Positions 48,208 to 59,900 of a stretch of DNA of 64,000 nucleotides are shown here, one piece after another. The translations under genes and the position numbers were made by a program. The stretch is taken from NCBI GenBank assembly GCA_002105175.1, contig MCGE01000010.1:1-64000 (forward strand), written 5' to 3'. The notes beneath the pieces are model-generated. The model made no database searches and was not told where the DNA came from. It was given only the letters and a program-made list of their open reading frames with translations. This DNA comes from Absidia repens (taxonomy: Eukaryota > Mucoromycota > Mucoromycetes > Mucorales > Cunninghamellaceae). The first letter of the stretch is position 1; each line of letters starts with the position of its first letter.

Positions 48208-49448
48208 TACGACAACATGTAATTGAATATTAGCTAGTGTTCGCCAAGTCTGTTCGCCACCCCTGCCCCAACGCCACCTATATTTTCCATTAATTATTTT
48301 TCTTACCTTGAGGACACCAGATTCACCAGTGATGGCAGCAGCAGTTTTGGAAGTAGGCAAAGAAGAACAATCACCAAGAGAAAAGACGTTACTGTATTTG
48401 TTGTGGCGCAAGGTATCTTTGCTAACATCCACCCAACCAGCAGCATCAGCTAATTTGGATTCCTTGATAAAGGTAGGAGGACCCTGAGGAGGAGCGACAT
48501 GTAAAAAGTCATATGGCTGCTTGTGAGATTCTTTGGTAGCATTGTTACGGAATGTTGCTTCTTTGTTGTCGCTATCGATTTCAAGTAGTTCGGTTTGGAA
48601 GTTGACCTTGATACCACGTTCATCCGCCAATTGTTGAAGGACTTTGCCATAATGATCCACACCAAAAATCTTACCCAGACTAGTATTGTAAATCACGTTG
48701 GTCTTGTCGCGCACACCTTGAAGTCGGAAAGCTTCTTCGGCCAAAAAGGTTATCTTCGTAGGAGCACCGGGACACTTCAAGGGGGTATTGGGGAATGTGA
48801 AGACAGCATTACCACCTTTGAAATCTTGGATAAAGGGGTATGTTTTTTGCACACTTTCAGAGGAGTAGTTAGATGTCACACCATCTTTGCCAAGAGCTTC
48901 CTTTAAACCTTTGACTTGATCCCAGTTGATTTGGATACCAGCAGCCACCACCAAGTAATCGTAGCCAATTGTTTCGCCGTTGCTCAACTGCACCTGATTG
49001 TTATCGGGGTCTAACTTGGTCACCTTGTCTTGGATCCATTCCGCATCCTTTGGCATCAGCGAGCCCATGGGTTTAGACGATTCACTGAAGTCCTTCAAAC
49101 CACCACCTACATAAGTCCACAATGGTTGATACTAACGAAAAAATGAGTACTGTATTCCACAAGAATGAACGAAGCACAAAAGTACTTACATAATGAGTAG
49201 ACGAAGGTTCTATAACAGCGACTTGATTCTTTCCCAATAGCTTTGACACGGTAGAGGACACTATGCATGTAACAAAGACGTCAATAAAGGAAATGCCATC
49301 GCCACTTTCTCTTTTGCATTTGCAGCTTACCTGAAAGACCACCAGGACCCCCACCAATGACAACAACCTTGAAGTTCTTATTTGATTGGGTCGCAAAGTT
49401 TCGAATAGAGGAGGAAGTTGGAAGCCGTGTACGTGCAAGAGAGAACAT
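47863..49448 (-). CDS. Mitochondrial sulfide:quinone oxidoreductase
   Basis: Four exons (49448-49331, 49260-49190, 49131-48307, 48162-47863) give 437 residues. A targeting peptide (MFSLARTRLPTSSSIRNFAT) precedes the FAD-binding KVVVIGGGPGGLS. VSKLLGKNQVAVIEPSSTHY, YQPLWTYVGGGLK and YDYLVVAAGIQ follow the type III SQR pattern of human SQOR and fission-yeast Hmt2. The redox cysteines are in NTPLKCPGAP and GYTSCPLI, and SNVFSLGDCSSLPTSKTAAA is the second dinucleotide-type FAD motif. The enzyme oxidises H2S at the inner mitochondrial membrane and passes electrons to ubiquinone, detoxifying sulfide. Intron 3 contains an A run of nearly 30. Confidence 0.96.
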
Positions 49449-50865
49449 TTAAAATATTGTGTAGGAAAAAAAAAAGGAAGGAGCTACGATTAAAAAAAAA
49501 AAAAAGATCACTGATATATCTTTAGCGGAGTTATAACGCCTTCATCGCGCCATCGCCATTCCTCAAACACCAGTGGTTGTTTACTATTCCCAGTCATTAA
49601 CGGTTGTTGATACCTTCCTAATCTTTCCATGGTATCAATTAATTATATTTTTCATTATAGTAAAAATCACACTATGATCACTCTACTTGTTATGAGGAAG
49701 AGAGCGGGGTTGATAAAACAATAGCAAATATAACGCAAAATGAACGAATGAACTTCGATTTCTGGTTTGACATGAACACCGGGTAAATGACAATCCAGTA
49801 ACCCGCTAGGGCATGATCAATTGTAGTGAAACATACACTATCAATAGGCTTACTGTATCTTTTCTGCGCAGAAGTCCATCGTCCCATATCTTACGTGGAC
49901 ATACGTTAACATTTCTAACTCCGTTTACTTTTTCGAGCGAGCGCAAAATATATCCGTGTCACTATACCAACTGCTTAATAGTAAAAATGGGGGGGGTGGT
50001 TGCACACCAAGAAATATATCTTTAACTCAACCATATTTTATTCTATGTCCGGATCGACGGGTTTCAGCCTGAGTGTCCTGTGAAGTTTGTTTTCGCATGG
50101 AAACAAAAGGATCACTCAAATCCCTACAAAGGTTGGAACGCCGCATTCACACCCATGTATGCGTAATGTGATTTCCCCTTTCCCCTCAAACCAAATGCTA
50201 CCTCTAAAATGTGCGGTACATATTTCTAGCGAATCGAATCAGCGCAGAAGTCCAAAATCGTTCGACTGGTGTTAGCTTTTGGTCGACGAAGAGGAGAATA
50301 AAAATCAGAATGGGCATTGAGTTAGGATAACTGAACAATAGCCAAGTTATAAAGCAGTACAAACTTCTCTATGGTGACAGCTACATTCACTACACAATCT
50401 AGAATCACATATATGATTGGTCAGGCAGGAATATGATTGTCTTTGTTAGTAAGTGATTCAAGACTGACAAGCAGCTCTGGGGCACTGTAACAGGGGGGGG
50501 TAGTCATAGTAGATGAAATTAAAAGCAAGTGTTGGTAGCATACTCACAAACCAGCTACAATTGTCACATTGTTTATTATAATATGAATCAGAGTATGGTT
50601 AACAGAATGGCACATTTTATTGAATTTCATTTAGAAGACTAAAACTAAAGACAAAGGGTTTATTGTAATAAAGCATCTAATGGAGGAAACTATTTGAAAA
50701 AGCATAAGGAATACTGAAGTGAGATTTGAAGAATTGCGAATACTAATATAAAGGGACTTGCAGCTAATATATTGTACAAAGCATAAGAAATACTATAAAG
50801 GGATAACTTTTACTGAAGTACAACAACAAATCTAAAAGGTAATAATAGAAAAGATATTCATTGCG
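49449..50865. other. Gene-free DNA upstream of the SQR gene
   Basis: SQR promoter, then AT-rich DNA with only short open frames (49690-50275). A short G run lies near 49990-49996 and another near 50492-50499. No domain or RNA gene. Confidence 0.5.
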
Positions 50866-50869
50866 CAAG

Positions 50870-51215
50870 AGATGATAGAGACTAATGAGACACTTTCATT
50901 GAAGCATGCAGAAAGAGAGACATTTTATTTAAATATATACATTCAAACTCTGGACAAACTATAACTAAGCTAAGCTAATGGACGCTCTAAAAAGCCCAAC
51001 TAACGGTGGGTCCTAAATCTTGAATCCAAAATGAAAGGGTTTCCCATGCAAGTTGTAATCCCTGAGCTGAAATCCCTTCTAAACTAGTCCTGACACTAAT
51101 CTAACATCACCATGACCTCAAAGAAATTGATTGAGTGGTGAAGAAGAAAAAGGAAGTCAAAAAAGAAAAACAGAGGGAGTAAATAAAAAATCGTGAGCGG
51201 GACGTGAAATATTTT
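50870..51215 (-). repeat. Dispersed repeat family, copy 8 (inverted)
   Basis: On the minus strand: ATTTCACGTCCCGCTCACGA, then ATGTTAGATTAGTGTCAGGA, CTAGTTTAGAAGGGATTTCA, GGGATTACAACTTGCATGGG, AAACCCTTTCATTTTGGATT, CATTAGCTTAGCTTAGTTAT and AATAAAATGTCTCTC. The core is one of the best preserved. Confidence 0.85.
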
Positions 51216-52470
51216 ATTTTTGGTCGATTATGGGGATCTTAATTTGTTGTTACGAAAAAGGAAACCTTCTTTTTAAAAAAATCAACCCATACAACACCAT
51301 CAACATGATCGTTCTCTTTTAAAGACAGTAATGTCCAACATTCAACATCGACTGTATGGTTGTTCTCTTCTCTTGGTGCCTTTACCGACAAGTTGGGGCT
51401 CTTCAATGTAGAATAATTTGTCATTCGTTATAGGACATTTCGCCCAATTTGATTGGACCAGATAATCCGACGTTGTGGTTATTCTGGAGCAAGATACCCC
51501 ACACTCCCACCCCCTCAGACACACCTGTAGACGCCTCATCTTTGAATAGATGCATATGAATAGATAACATAATTTAGTTTGATTGAGTTTCATAATCATA
51601 CGTCTGAATAAAATATGCCTAGTCTTATAATTTTACATCGTCTCACATATGTTAATCAGATTACCATGTCGAAAGGCTGTATAAATATATCCAAAGTGTA
51701 TGTAAAGTGCTTGTGCGTGTCGAAAAGAGGTGTGAGGCGACTTTGACCCATAACCATGCCTATTGCTTTGTCTACAACTGTCCATTAGGCTTCAATAAAT
51801 GAGTTTTAGAGAAATTTCCTGAATGGTGGGCTGTGGTAGACAAATGAGGAAAACAGGATACTGAAAGGACGTATGAAAAATAAGCATCGATGAGCATATA
51901 AAAAAATGATTGAACTAGAAGGTATATTGTTTACCCGCATAACATTTCGTAAACATCTTGGTGTTCTTATAAAAACAACAAAAGACACTAGCTATACACC
52001 TTTGTTCATTTTCACCTTTATTGCTGTACCATGCTACTGTACAAGGTTAAACGTTTTATTGTCAAGTAAAGTAAGCATGGTTAATAACTCCGTGCATAAA
52101 ACGTTTTTTACAGACTGTCAAATGATTGATAAACAAACAGTAAAAATAGATATTTTATTGAGATTGTTTTGGAGGGAAAATGAGAGCACAACTAATGTCT
52201 AAATGTGTTTAATATGTCAAATAATATAAAAATAGTTTTAATTGGGGAAAGTGGGAATACAGTAGGTCAAGTCTATCTAAAGGGGGCGTTGTAGGGAAAG
52301 GAGGTTCTCTAAGTACTGGTGCTTGTATATCTTAGAACGCCCTAAATCGATAAATACAAGTGTCAACGAAGGAAGAGAAAAGAAGCTATTGATAAAAGGG
52401 GAAAAGGTTAATCAGTGAATTCATATGATGAGCTATACTCTTAATCTTACCTGTGCAATTTTCTCTGCGT
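51216..52470. other. Gene-free DNA, 3' flank of COA6
   Basis: Short open frames only. TGAATAAAATATGCCTAGTC near 51605 matches the end of a repeat-family module in the plus orientation but lacks a core, so a decayed tail may lie here. A good CAGGTAAG donor on the minus strand near 52450 could mark an intron in the COA6 3' untranslated region. Confidence 0.4.
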
Positions 52471-52809
52471 TCATTGCTTCCCTGACTGTTGTTCCGATAA
52501 TTTGAGGTACTGCTTCTGTCGTTCGTCCAAGACTCGTCGTTTATTAAAGTATTCGACCTATAATTGTTAAAATAAATTGAGTTCAAAGCGGTTTATAGCG
52601 CCAGATTGACTTACCCAACTCGCCATACAAGCATCTTCATAATGTTTCTTTTTCTCCAGGCAGGAAGTTGCACGATCAGGTTGCTTATCGACAATAACCG
52701 GATCTAAAACGTTCAAATTATCCAGACAAGCAAAATATTCGTCCCTTAATTTCCAGCATTTTTTACGTTCTTCACGTGTAGGCGGTTTATCGTTGGTCGT
52801 GGCTGTCAT
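52471..52809 (-). CDS. COA6: Cytochrome c oxidase assembly factor COA6
   Basis: Two exons (52809-52615, 52557-52471) give 93 residues. The twin-cysteine motif is plain: a CX9C pair in KKCWKLRDEYFACLD and a CX10C pair in SCLEKKKHYEDACMASW, the spacing that separates COA6 from Cox6b (CX9C-CX10C). The tail VEYFNKRRVLDERQKQYLK is also typical. COA6 acts in the mitochondrial intermembrane space in copper delivery to the CuA centre of Cox2 and is imported through Mia40. No cleavable presequence, as expected. It sits between other mitochondrial genes (SQR, phosphate carrier). Confidence 0.95.
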
Positions 52810-53130
52810 GATTGATGTCGTATGATCGCAAAAAAAAAAAAAAAAAAAAAAGAACCGAGGCAAACAAAAAAAAAATAGAAAGCAATCCGAAAACCATGGG
52901 CATTTCATTCCCCGCCTAGAAAACCACATACAGTAAAACATTCACCCGCTAAAAATACAGACTGCTAATATATACGCTGAATAAGCTTCTCAGCAAAAAT
53001 AGTGGGAGAAAATCGAGTTTCTATTTAACATGAGTACAGTAAAAGTCACACATCGAATATCAATGAACATATTTATTCATCGCTATATATCTATAAACAA
53101 TACTAATAAATTAATCTATCTATAATCTAT
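52810..53130. other. Intergenic, COA6 promoter and phosphate-carrier 3' end
   Basis: 320 bp with an A run of about 21 immediately upstream of the COA6 start. Repeated CTATCTATAATCTATCTAT near 53116-53134 adjoins the carrier stop codon. No gene. Confidence 0.55.
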
Positions 53131-54481
53131 CTATTTGGCAATTTCCACACCACCAGTGGCACCCAAGACACGCTTGATGTCACCGTAAATGGCGAATTGA
53201 CCTACAACAAGAATAGAATGCAAAGAAAATGGAGTCAGTAAATTGAGCACATAGCATATCACTCATTGACATATATATACATACCAGCAGTCAAAGTAGC
53301 AACCATGACTAAAAATAGTAAAAATCAAAAATATAAAGTTAGAGATTGTCGGTTGATCAACTAGTCATTTTGTTTTCTTACCGATACGAGGACCCAAACC
53401 AAGGAAGAGACCCTTAGCACCAAGTTGACCAGCCATGGTGACAAGACGAGAAGTAACGGATTGACCTTCAACACCCTTTTGCTTGTTGATCTTGGAAAGA
53501 AGGGTATCAGCGGGTTGAGAGATAATAGCGGCGGCGGTACCTGAAAAACAAGAGAGGTTATCATCACGTAACTGAGATCAAGCCACCGCGATATTTTTCA
53601 GAAACAAATTTCCTTACCAGCAATGATACCAGCACCCAAGTTCACCTTGGTGATAGTAGAAGGAGAAAGTTCATCCTTGGGAGTACCAATAGAGTGAATG
53701 ATCTTTTCACTATTCAAAACAAAAAAAGAAAACTTCATTTAATACAGTCATATCATTACTATCATTGCGGGGACTTACGCAGCGAGTTCGTAAACAACGA
53801 ACTTGGCCATGGTGTAAGGAACTTGCTTGAAGAGAATAGGACCGAAGCCAGAGTAGAAGCCCTTGATGACACCTTCTTCCTTGGCAATCTTGGTGAAACC
53901 GCTCAAAAGACCGCTAGCGAAACCAGGTTGGGACACAAGACGGATACGAGTAGCTTCCAAAGGACAAAGAGCAACATCGGCGAAAAATTCAGCAATAGCA
54001 GAAGAACCCAAGTAGATAGCAGTTCTGTTTTCAGAGGCCTTTTCAACACCAATGGCATCAATGAAGGTCTTCTTCCAGAATTCGTAACCACCAAACTTGA
54101 AGGCACCTTGCAAGAAGTAACCTATTGATTAAGGTTGAAAAAAAAGGCATGTTAGAAAATAAACCATAACAGATAGGATCTTTAGAAGGACTAATAAAGT
54201 AGGGACTTACCAGCAGCAGTAGGACCGAAACCAGTGAGAAGAGCACCGGCACCTTCAGCAGCAACAACTTGACGGAAACCAGAGATCATACCCTTGTTGT
54301 ACACTTCAGGAGACAATTGGATTCTGGTCTTGACAACATCAACAGGAGTCATAGCACCGTGAGTGATGGAACAACAGACAGCACCAGCCAAGGCGAAACG
54401 AGCATACAAGTTAGCACCAGTAGGAGCGGCGGCGTTATCACCGGCAGCAGAAGGAACGAAAAACTTTTGTTGAGGGACCAT
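53131..54481 (-). CDS. Mitochondrial phosphate carrier (SLC25A3/Mir1/Pic2 type)
   Basis: Six exons (54481-54211, 54121-53779, 53709-53618, 53540-53382, 53308-53285, 53201-53131) give 319 residues. Three carrier repeats carry PX(D/E)XX(K/R) signatures: [24 protein letters not shown] and [29 protein letters not shown] and [18 protein letters not shown] match phosphate carriers; [13 protein letters not shown] is another conserved match. The protein imports phosphate with protons (or, for Pic2 forms, also copper) across the inner mitochondrial membrane. Codon choice is strongly biased to C-ending codons compared with neighbours, which suggests high expression. Exon 5 is only 24 nt. There is no long presequence; the N-terminus [20 protein letters not shown] is short as in fungal Mir1. 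Confidence 0.95.
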
Positions 54482-55070
54482 GATGGAACTGATGTTTTAA
54501 AGAGGGGAGGTTGAAAAAAAAAAAAAAGAAAAGGAAAAAAAAATAGAAAAAACTTTTTCTTATTTGATTTCATAGTCTAGCTCAGTTCTGCCCTTGCTCT
54601 GTGACTCCCATAAAATGTGGCATCTAGCCAATGATAATTCTGCGGAATTGCCTACAAAAATCCAATTTAAGGGATAAAAGGTACACTGAAAATGGCCAAT
54701 ACAATGAAAACGTGCCAGGTAAATTTCATCATCATGTAAGTCAGTAGTCAACCGTGTTGTAAGCAATGAACCATCTCTTGTAACCGTCGTTATGATTAGG
54801 ATCTTCCAGATGACCTGTCATTTTTGATTTTGTTGTTCCTGTTACTGCCCAATCTTGTTGTTGCTTTTTTTCTCCGCTTTAAGTGCTTTTTTTTTTTTGG
54901 ACAGGGGAGATTATAGCTGTGGAAATTATATAGTAGCCACTACAAGTTTAAAAAAGGGGGGGAGCGGGGTTACCATGGAATACTGACTTCATGCCTTCAA
55001 TGAAGTTGATGACTTGATACCAAATAGGCCATCATTATGTCAGAACAAAGCTATTTTGTGATTGACGTAT
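54482..55070. other. Intergenic upstream of the phosphate carrier
   Basis: Carrier promoter with an A-rich tract near 54515-54545, then AT-rich DNA and a T run near 54890. No open frame with content. Confidence 0.5.
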
Positions 55071-55074
55071 TTTA

Positions 55075-55870
55075 TTTATAGTAAACATACAAAAAAAAAG
55101 TGACAGAGAATGGTCATGCATATAAAATAAACACCTTCCAGTGCGGCGCAATCCGCCTAATTTTATGCTCCCAATGATGGGGGGGGGTTTTTTTTCCGTA
55201 TCCTTCACTGCCCTTTGCATAGCCATTTTCCCAAGAAATTCTTCAACCCCTTTTTTATAACCCAGTGCACATAGACATGAGAGCACCAAAAAGCATATTT
55301 CAAATCCCGCCCACATGAATTTTTATTTTTTCTCCCTTTCTACTCCTTTTCCTTCTTTTTCTCTTCACCATTCGACTTCTTTGAGGTTATAGTGATCTTA
55401 GAATAGTGTTAGGACTAGTTTAGAAGGGTTTCAGCTCAGAGATTACAAGGTGCATGGGGAAATCCTTTCATTTTGAAACTAAGAGTTTAGGCCACCATTA
55501 GTTGACTTATGGGAGTCCTCATTAGCTTAGTTTAGTATTAGCATGTCCATAGTTTGTATATACGTTAAATAAAATAATTCTCTTTTACTTGCTTCAATGA
55601 AAAATGTCTCTCATATGTTGTGCAATGATTATATTTTTGCCACCGTCATTACTTTTGAGTAGTGCAAACCATAGTTGTGTTTTACTAAAAGATAGTCTTT
55701 TAGATTTCCTCATACCGTGTACAATACATTAGCTTCCATTTTCCAATCGTCCTTTTCGAGTAATATTGACCAGTCTTGAAATCACACATTAGTCATGGAT
55801 CCCTTGTTACAATGAGCCAGCATTCTTAGTTTAGTACCTACCATAATCCTTTAAATAAACTATGTCCTTT
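55075..55870 (+). repeat. Dispersed repeat family, copy 9 (long)
   Basis: An upstream block (ACACCTTCCAGTGCG near 55132, CTTCACTGCCC near 55205) is shared with copy 3. The core starts ATTTCAAATCCCGCCCACAT near 55298, then AGAATAGTGTTAGGACTAGT, GCATGGGGAAATCCTTTCA and TTAGCTTAGTTTAGTATTAG, ending in TAAATAAAATAATTCTC. Tail modules follow: GAGTAGTGCAAACCA near 55655, GAGTAATATTGACCA near 55758 and TTACAATGAGCC near 55810, ending in AAATAAACTATGTCC near 55852. Confidence 0.8.
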
Positions 55871-56984
55871 TTTATTACCCACCTTCTCCCTCATCATATA
55901 CATTGATAAGGCCGTTAATATGGTTATTTTTGTGAATGCCCTATCAAATTCGTGCTTTCTGACATCCCCAGTACGACTATTCCGTCCCCCCGTGGTAGTT
56001 AAATATGAGAGGTAGCGGTATTTCTGCTCGACCAACCATATTGATAAAACTAGGTTGCGCCGTTATCAAGGGCATCCTTTAAATAAAACAACTACCACCT
56101 ACACTAAACTGGAGACAACGTAAATCATTCACTTTCTTCATTTCGTATGGTATGGAACCCCGAGTTCCCAAAAAACAAAAGCAAATTGACCCGCTACTGC
56201 GCACTAAAGTATGAAATGGTGGAATCGTCTCATCCCCTCTCATCAATACCCACGCTTCAGCAAAAAGAGTCCTTGATACCAAGTAATTATATGACTTCCA
56301 AAGTTTGAGCGGGGCAACGGAGTGTTTATTTAAAATCGAAAGCATATATCTTTCTCTTATATATATATCTATATATTATTGTTTAATTAACAAACTACAA
56401 ATAGTACAGATGTCTAACAAAAAAAAAAAAAAAAAAAAAAAAAATTGCTGCATTCTTCTCATGTTTTATGCCAAATATGAATGTCGACCAGTAACCAATT
56501 GATCTCTCCAATCTTTATTCCCTATCATATCACCATAATCAATGGTTGAATCTTATCAATAATCAGCTTTGAAGTACCCTCGCTCCCTTATGTAGCCCTG
56601 AGTCATTATGAATTCACTGTCCGGCCGTCATCGTCAGAGCTTAACCTAATGCCATTACATCTAAAAAATATCACTAAGTATGATATCATAACATAACGAT
56701 TGGTTTTTTAAAAAGATCTGGCATGTGCCAGAAAGTTCATTTATTGAAGCTATTGCTAAAATGCTAACAAGGAGTAAAAAATAAACGACAATGATAAAAA
56801 ATAATACAACTATCAACGTAGCTAAAAGACAATAGCTTTAATACTATAACTAAAGAAGATTTACATATAACTATAAAAATAATATAATAATAGCTAACTA
56901 AATAAAATGGTTTTGTATGATACACTAAAAACGAAAAAGAATGGATTGCCAGGATACCAGTTCAGAAGTACTACCCGCCATCGC
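55871..56984. other. Gene-free DNA, 3' flank of the Nto1/BRPF gene
   Basis: AT-rich with an A run of about 25 near 56420-56445. A minus-strand open frame at 56079-56345 has no domain. The end of the long minus-strand transcript lies here. Confidence 0.5.
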
Positions 56985-59900
56985 CTAGATTTGGAGAACC
57001 TGTAATCCCAATTGTTGACAGACGTATTCATATCCTTCGAACACTTCATTGAATCTTGATTTCTTGCTCTTTTTCACCGCCTTCGCCTGTTCCAGCATAA
57101 TTCGATCGTTTTCTTCATTTCCGAATTTGTAAATGTTCGCAGGTTTAATCCATCCCCTAGAAATGCAAATCATTGGTGTCGCTGTTAATGTATTCGTTGT
57201 GATATATAAATAGATGACTTACCATCTGTGACTTTCAGGCACCTGATAAAACATGACTAAAACTGTCTTCTCGTTGGTTCGATTCATCAGTAATTTTTGA
57301 GAAATGCCTTGCTGATCGACAATCTATAATAAAAATAATAAGAAAAAACACACATTAGATTCAAATAGCTGATCATTCGTACTGTGTTACCTTTGCAGGA
57401 TGAAATGGAAAGCCGGGTACACGAGCCCAAACAATCTCACCAGGAGTTGTTGTATGGAGTTCCTCATTTGGCATTGGTGGCTTTATCGATTTCGCTTTCG
57501 CTTTCCTTGCTGATGGTGTATTCGGTTGCTGACGTTTCTTGCCTATATTGCTGCCTGTTTTATTGTCCTGTTTTGTGTCAGATTCCATTGCTGAAGTATG
57601 TAAGTTTCCTGTCTGGCATGTGATGATATTGAATGATGCTGATGAAGAAGATATTTCATTGCTGTTCCGCCGGTTCCCAGTCATGCTGTCCTTCATATCA
57701 CCGTGATCGTTGCCGTCTTCATCTTCATCTGACGAAGATATATACACATATCCGCAAGGGGCGCGTCGAGTTGTACTTTCCTTGTAAGATCCTTCTTCAT
57801 AGGCAATAGGTTTATCGGCGGTATCAGGCATTAGTAGCTTTCTTGTTTCCTTGTTCATCTTTCGGTTTTTCATTCCACTTTTTGTTGGTATAGTTAATCC
57901 ATCAGACCCTGTACTTCTTGTCCTTCGTCGTGATAATGTAGTGTCTTTCTTCCGTTTGTTGCTTTGTGTGATATGCGATGATGCACGAGATGTTGCAAAG
58001 GGATAAAGGTGTGACTCGGCTGATGTTGCCTCAATCAATGGCTGCTGCTGGCCCTGATGCTGCTGTCGTTCTAGTGATATTGATGGGGATACCTGATTTT
58101 GTTGATTTGCCGAGAGTGAGATGGAAGATGGTATTGTCGTCGATTCTATTTGGTCATTTCCAGTACTTGGTGATGATACCTGTATGGGTGCTTTTGATGA
58201 ATACGGTTTCTTTGGAGATTCGGACATTGGCATACTGTTGTTGAGGAGTGATGGAGATATTGATGCCGGCGTTGGTGTTGATGGTGATACTTTTGGAATA
58301 TGTTTTCTGCGTTTACGTGGGATGGTATCGAGGTTGATGTGTATAGATGTCGAGGACGACGATCGTGTTGTTCGCTTAGGTAAAGAATTCAGAGGTTTCT
58401 TCGTCGTCATGGTTCGGATATCCTTTCGTTTCGCAGTGGGTGTCAGTTGTGTGGTTGGTTGAGGCAGTTTCATTCGTCCATTTGTAGAAACCATTTTTTC
58501 ACCTCTTTGGCCAGGTTCGTTTATATCTTTCAAATATCCTAGTCCAGGCTGCCCAGTCACTTCCGTTTCCATTTTCATCTTAGGTGATGTGGTTTGAGCC
58601 AAATTGTACGAGAATATATCAGGATCAATTCCAACTGCTAAAGAGCCGGTGTGCTGTGATATGTCCAAAGATTCGTAATGCTTTTGCGCTTTAGCCATTG
58701 CTTCGGTAGCTTGTTCTTCCATACGTTGAGCCAATTTGTAATAGCTGGTATCAGATTTGTTGTAAGTCTTGCTATTTGTCCAAATCAAAGATAGATCAGC
58801 CTAAGGAGATAGAAACCAAAATAATTAATTCAATGCAGGAGTATTCCCTTGTATGAGTTAACTTGTGTTTCTTCAACTTACCTCAACAGCATCAAGCGTA
58901 GAGTATTCATGGGCAAGTAATTTTCCAATAATATCATGGAACGACATGGGATGTTCAATAAATTGAAGATAATCAGGCGCTACATCAGGAGTAACAGGGT
59001 ATAAAAAGTATTCTTTCTTGTCCATTCTACAGAATAAAATAACCAAGTTAAAAAGCCATCCTTTTTGTGTCTCCATTAATAATGCATATAAACCTTCTTT
59101 CTCCACTTTTTCATATTTATACTTACTCCATAAGCTGATTCAAGATAGGTCTGACGATAGTGTCGACAGGAAAAAGAACCATTTGAATATATTCCTTTTG
59201 GCGCCGAAGTTTTTCCAATTTTTGCTTTTCGCGTTTCTGTACTTGCTCTGATAGCATTCGCACAATTTCTAGATCAGCCCGTAATTCAAACAAAGCCTGG
59301 ATATATATATTAAAACACAAATCAATGTCTATATCATTTTCTTTTTTTTTTTTTTTTTTTTTTTTTTATACCTTTGCCCGCTGTGCTTTTTCAAGTTCAT
59401 TTTGTTTTGATTGAGTAGATGAGGCTGTCCAAGGCTATAAAATGATAAAAATGGAAAAAATGTCAGATCAAGGTACTGTCTATCAATATTTTTTAACCCA
59501 AGTCGTATATGAAATAGGCTTACCTCCAAGTGAAGACGCTTCAGTAAAGGAGCACCTCGTCTTGATTCACGTTTTAAAGACCAATATCGACAAATACTTG
59601 CAATAAGCTGACATCGTTTTCGCAGATGTGTGGCTTGACGTACACATTTCAGATTTTCCAGACGAGTCAATATGTAATCCGGGACGATGGGTGCGCCTGC
59701 TGAGTAATGATGTTGATGAGCCCTTGCTGCTTTGATGCTTGGTGTCAATTGCTGTGATGTAGTGACTGTTTGTCGACTTTCTGATACTTGTTGATGGGTT
59801 TTGCTACTACGTTTTCGTTTTCTGGTGATTGATAATTGCTTCCCAGACGTATATTTGTCATCATCGATATCGTCGTCATCATTTTCATCATCGAATTCCA

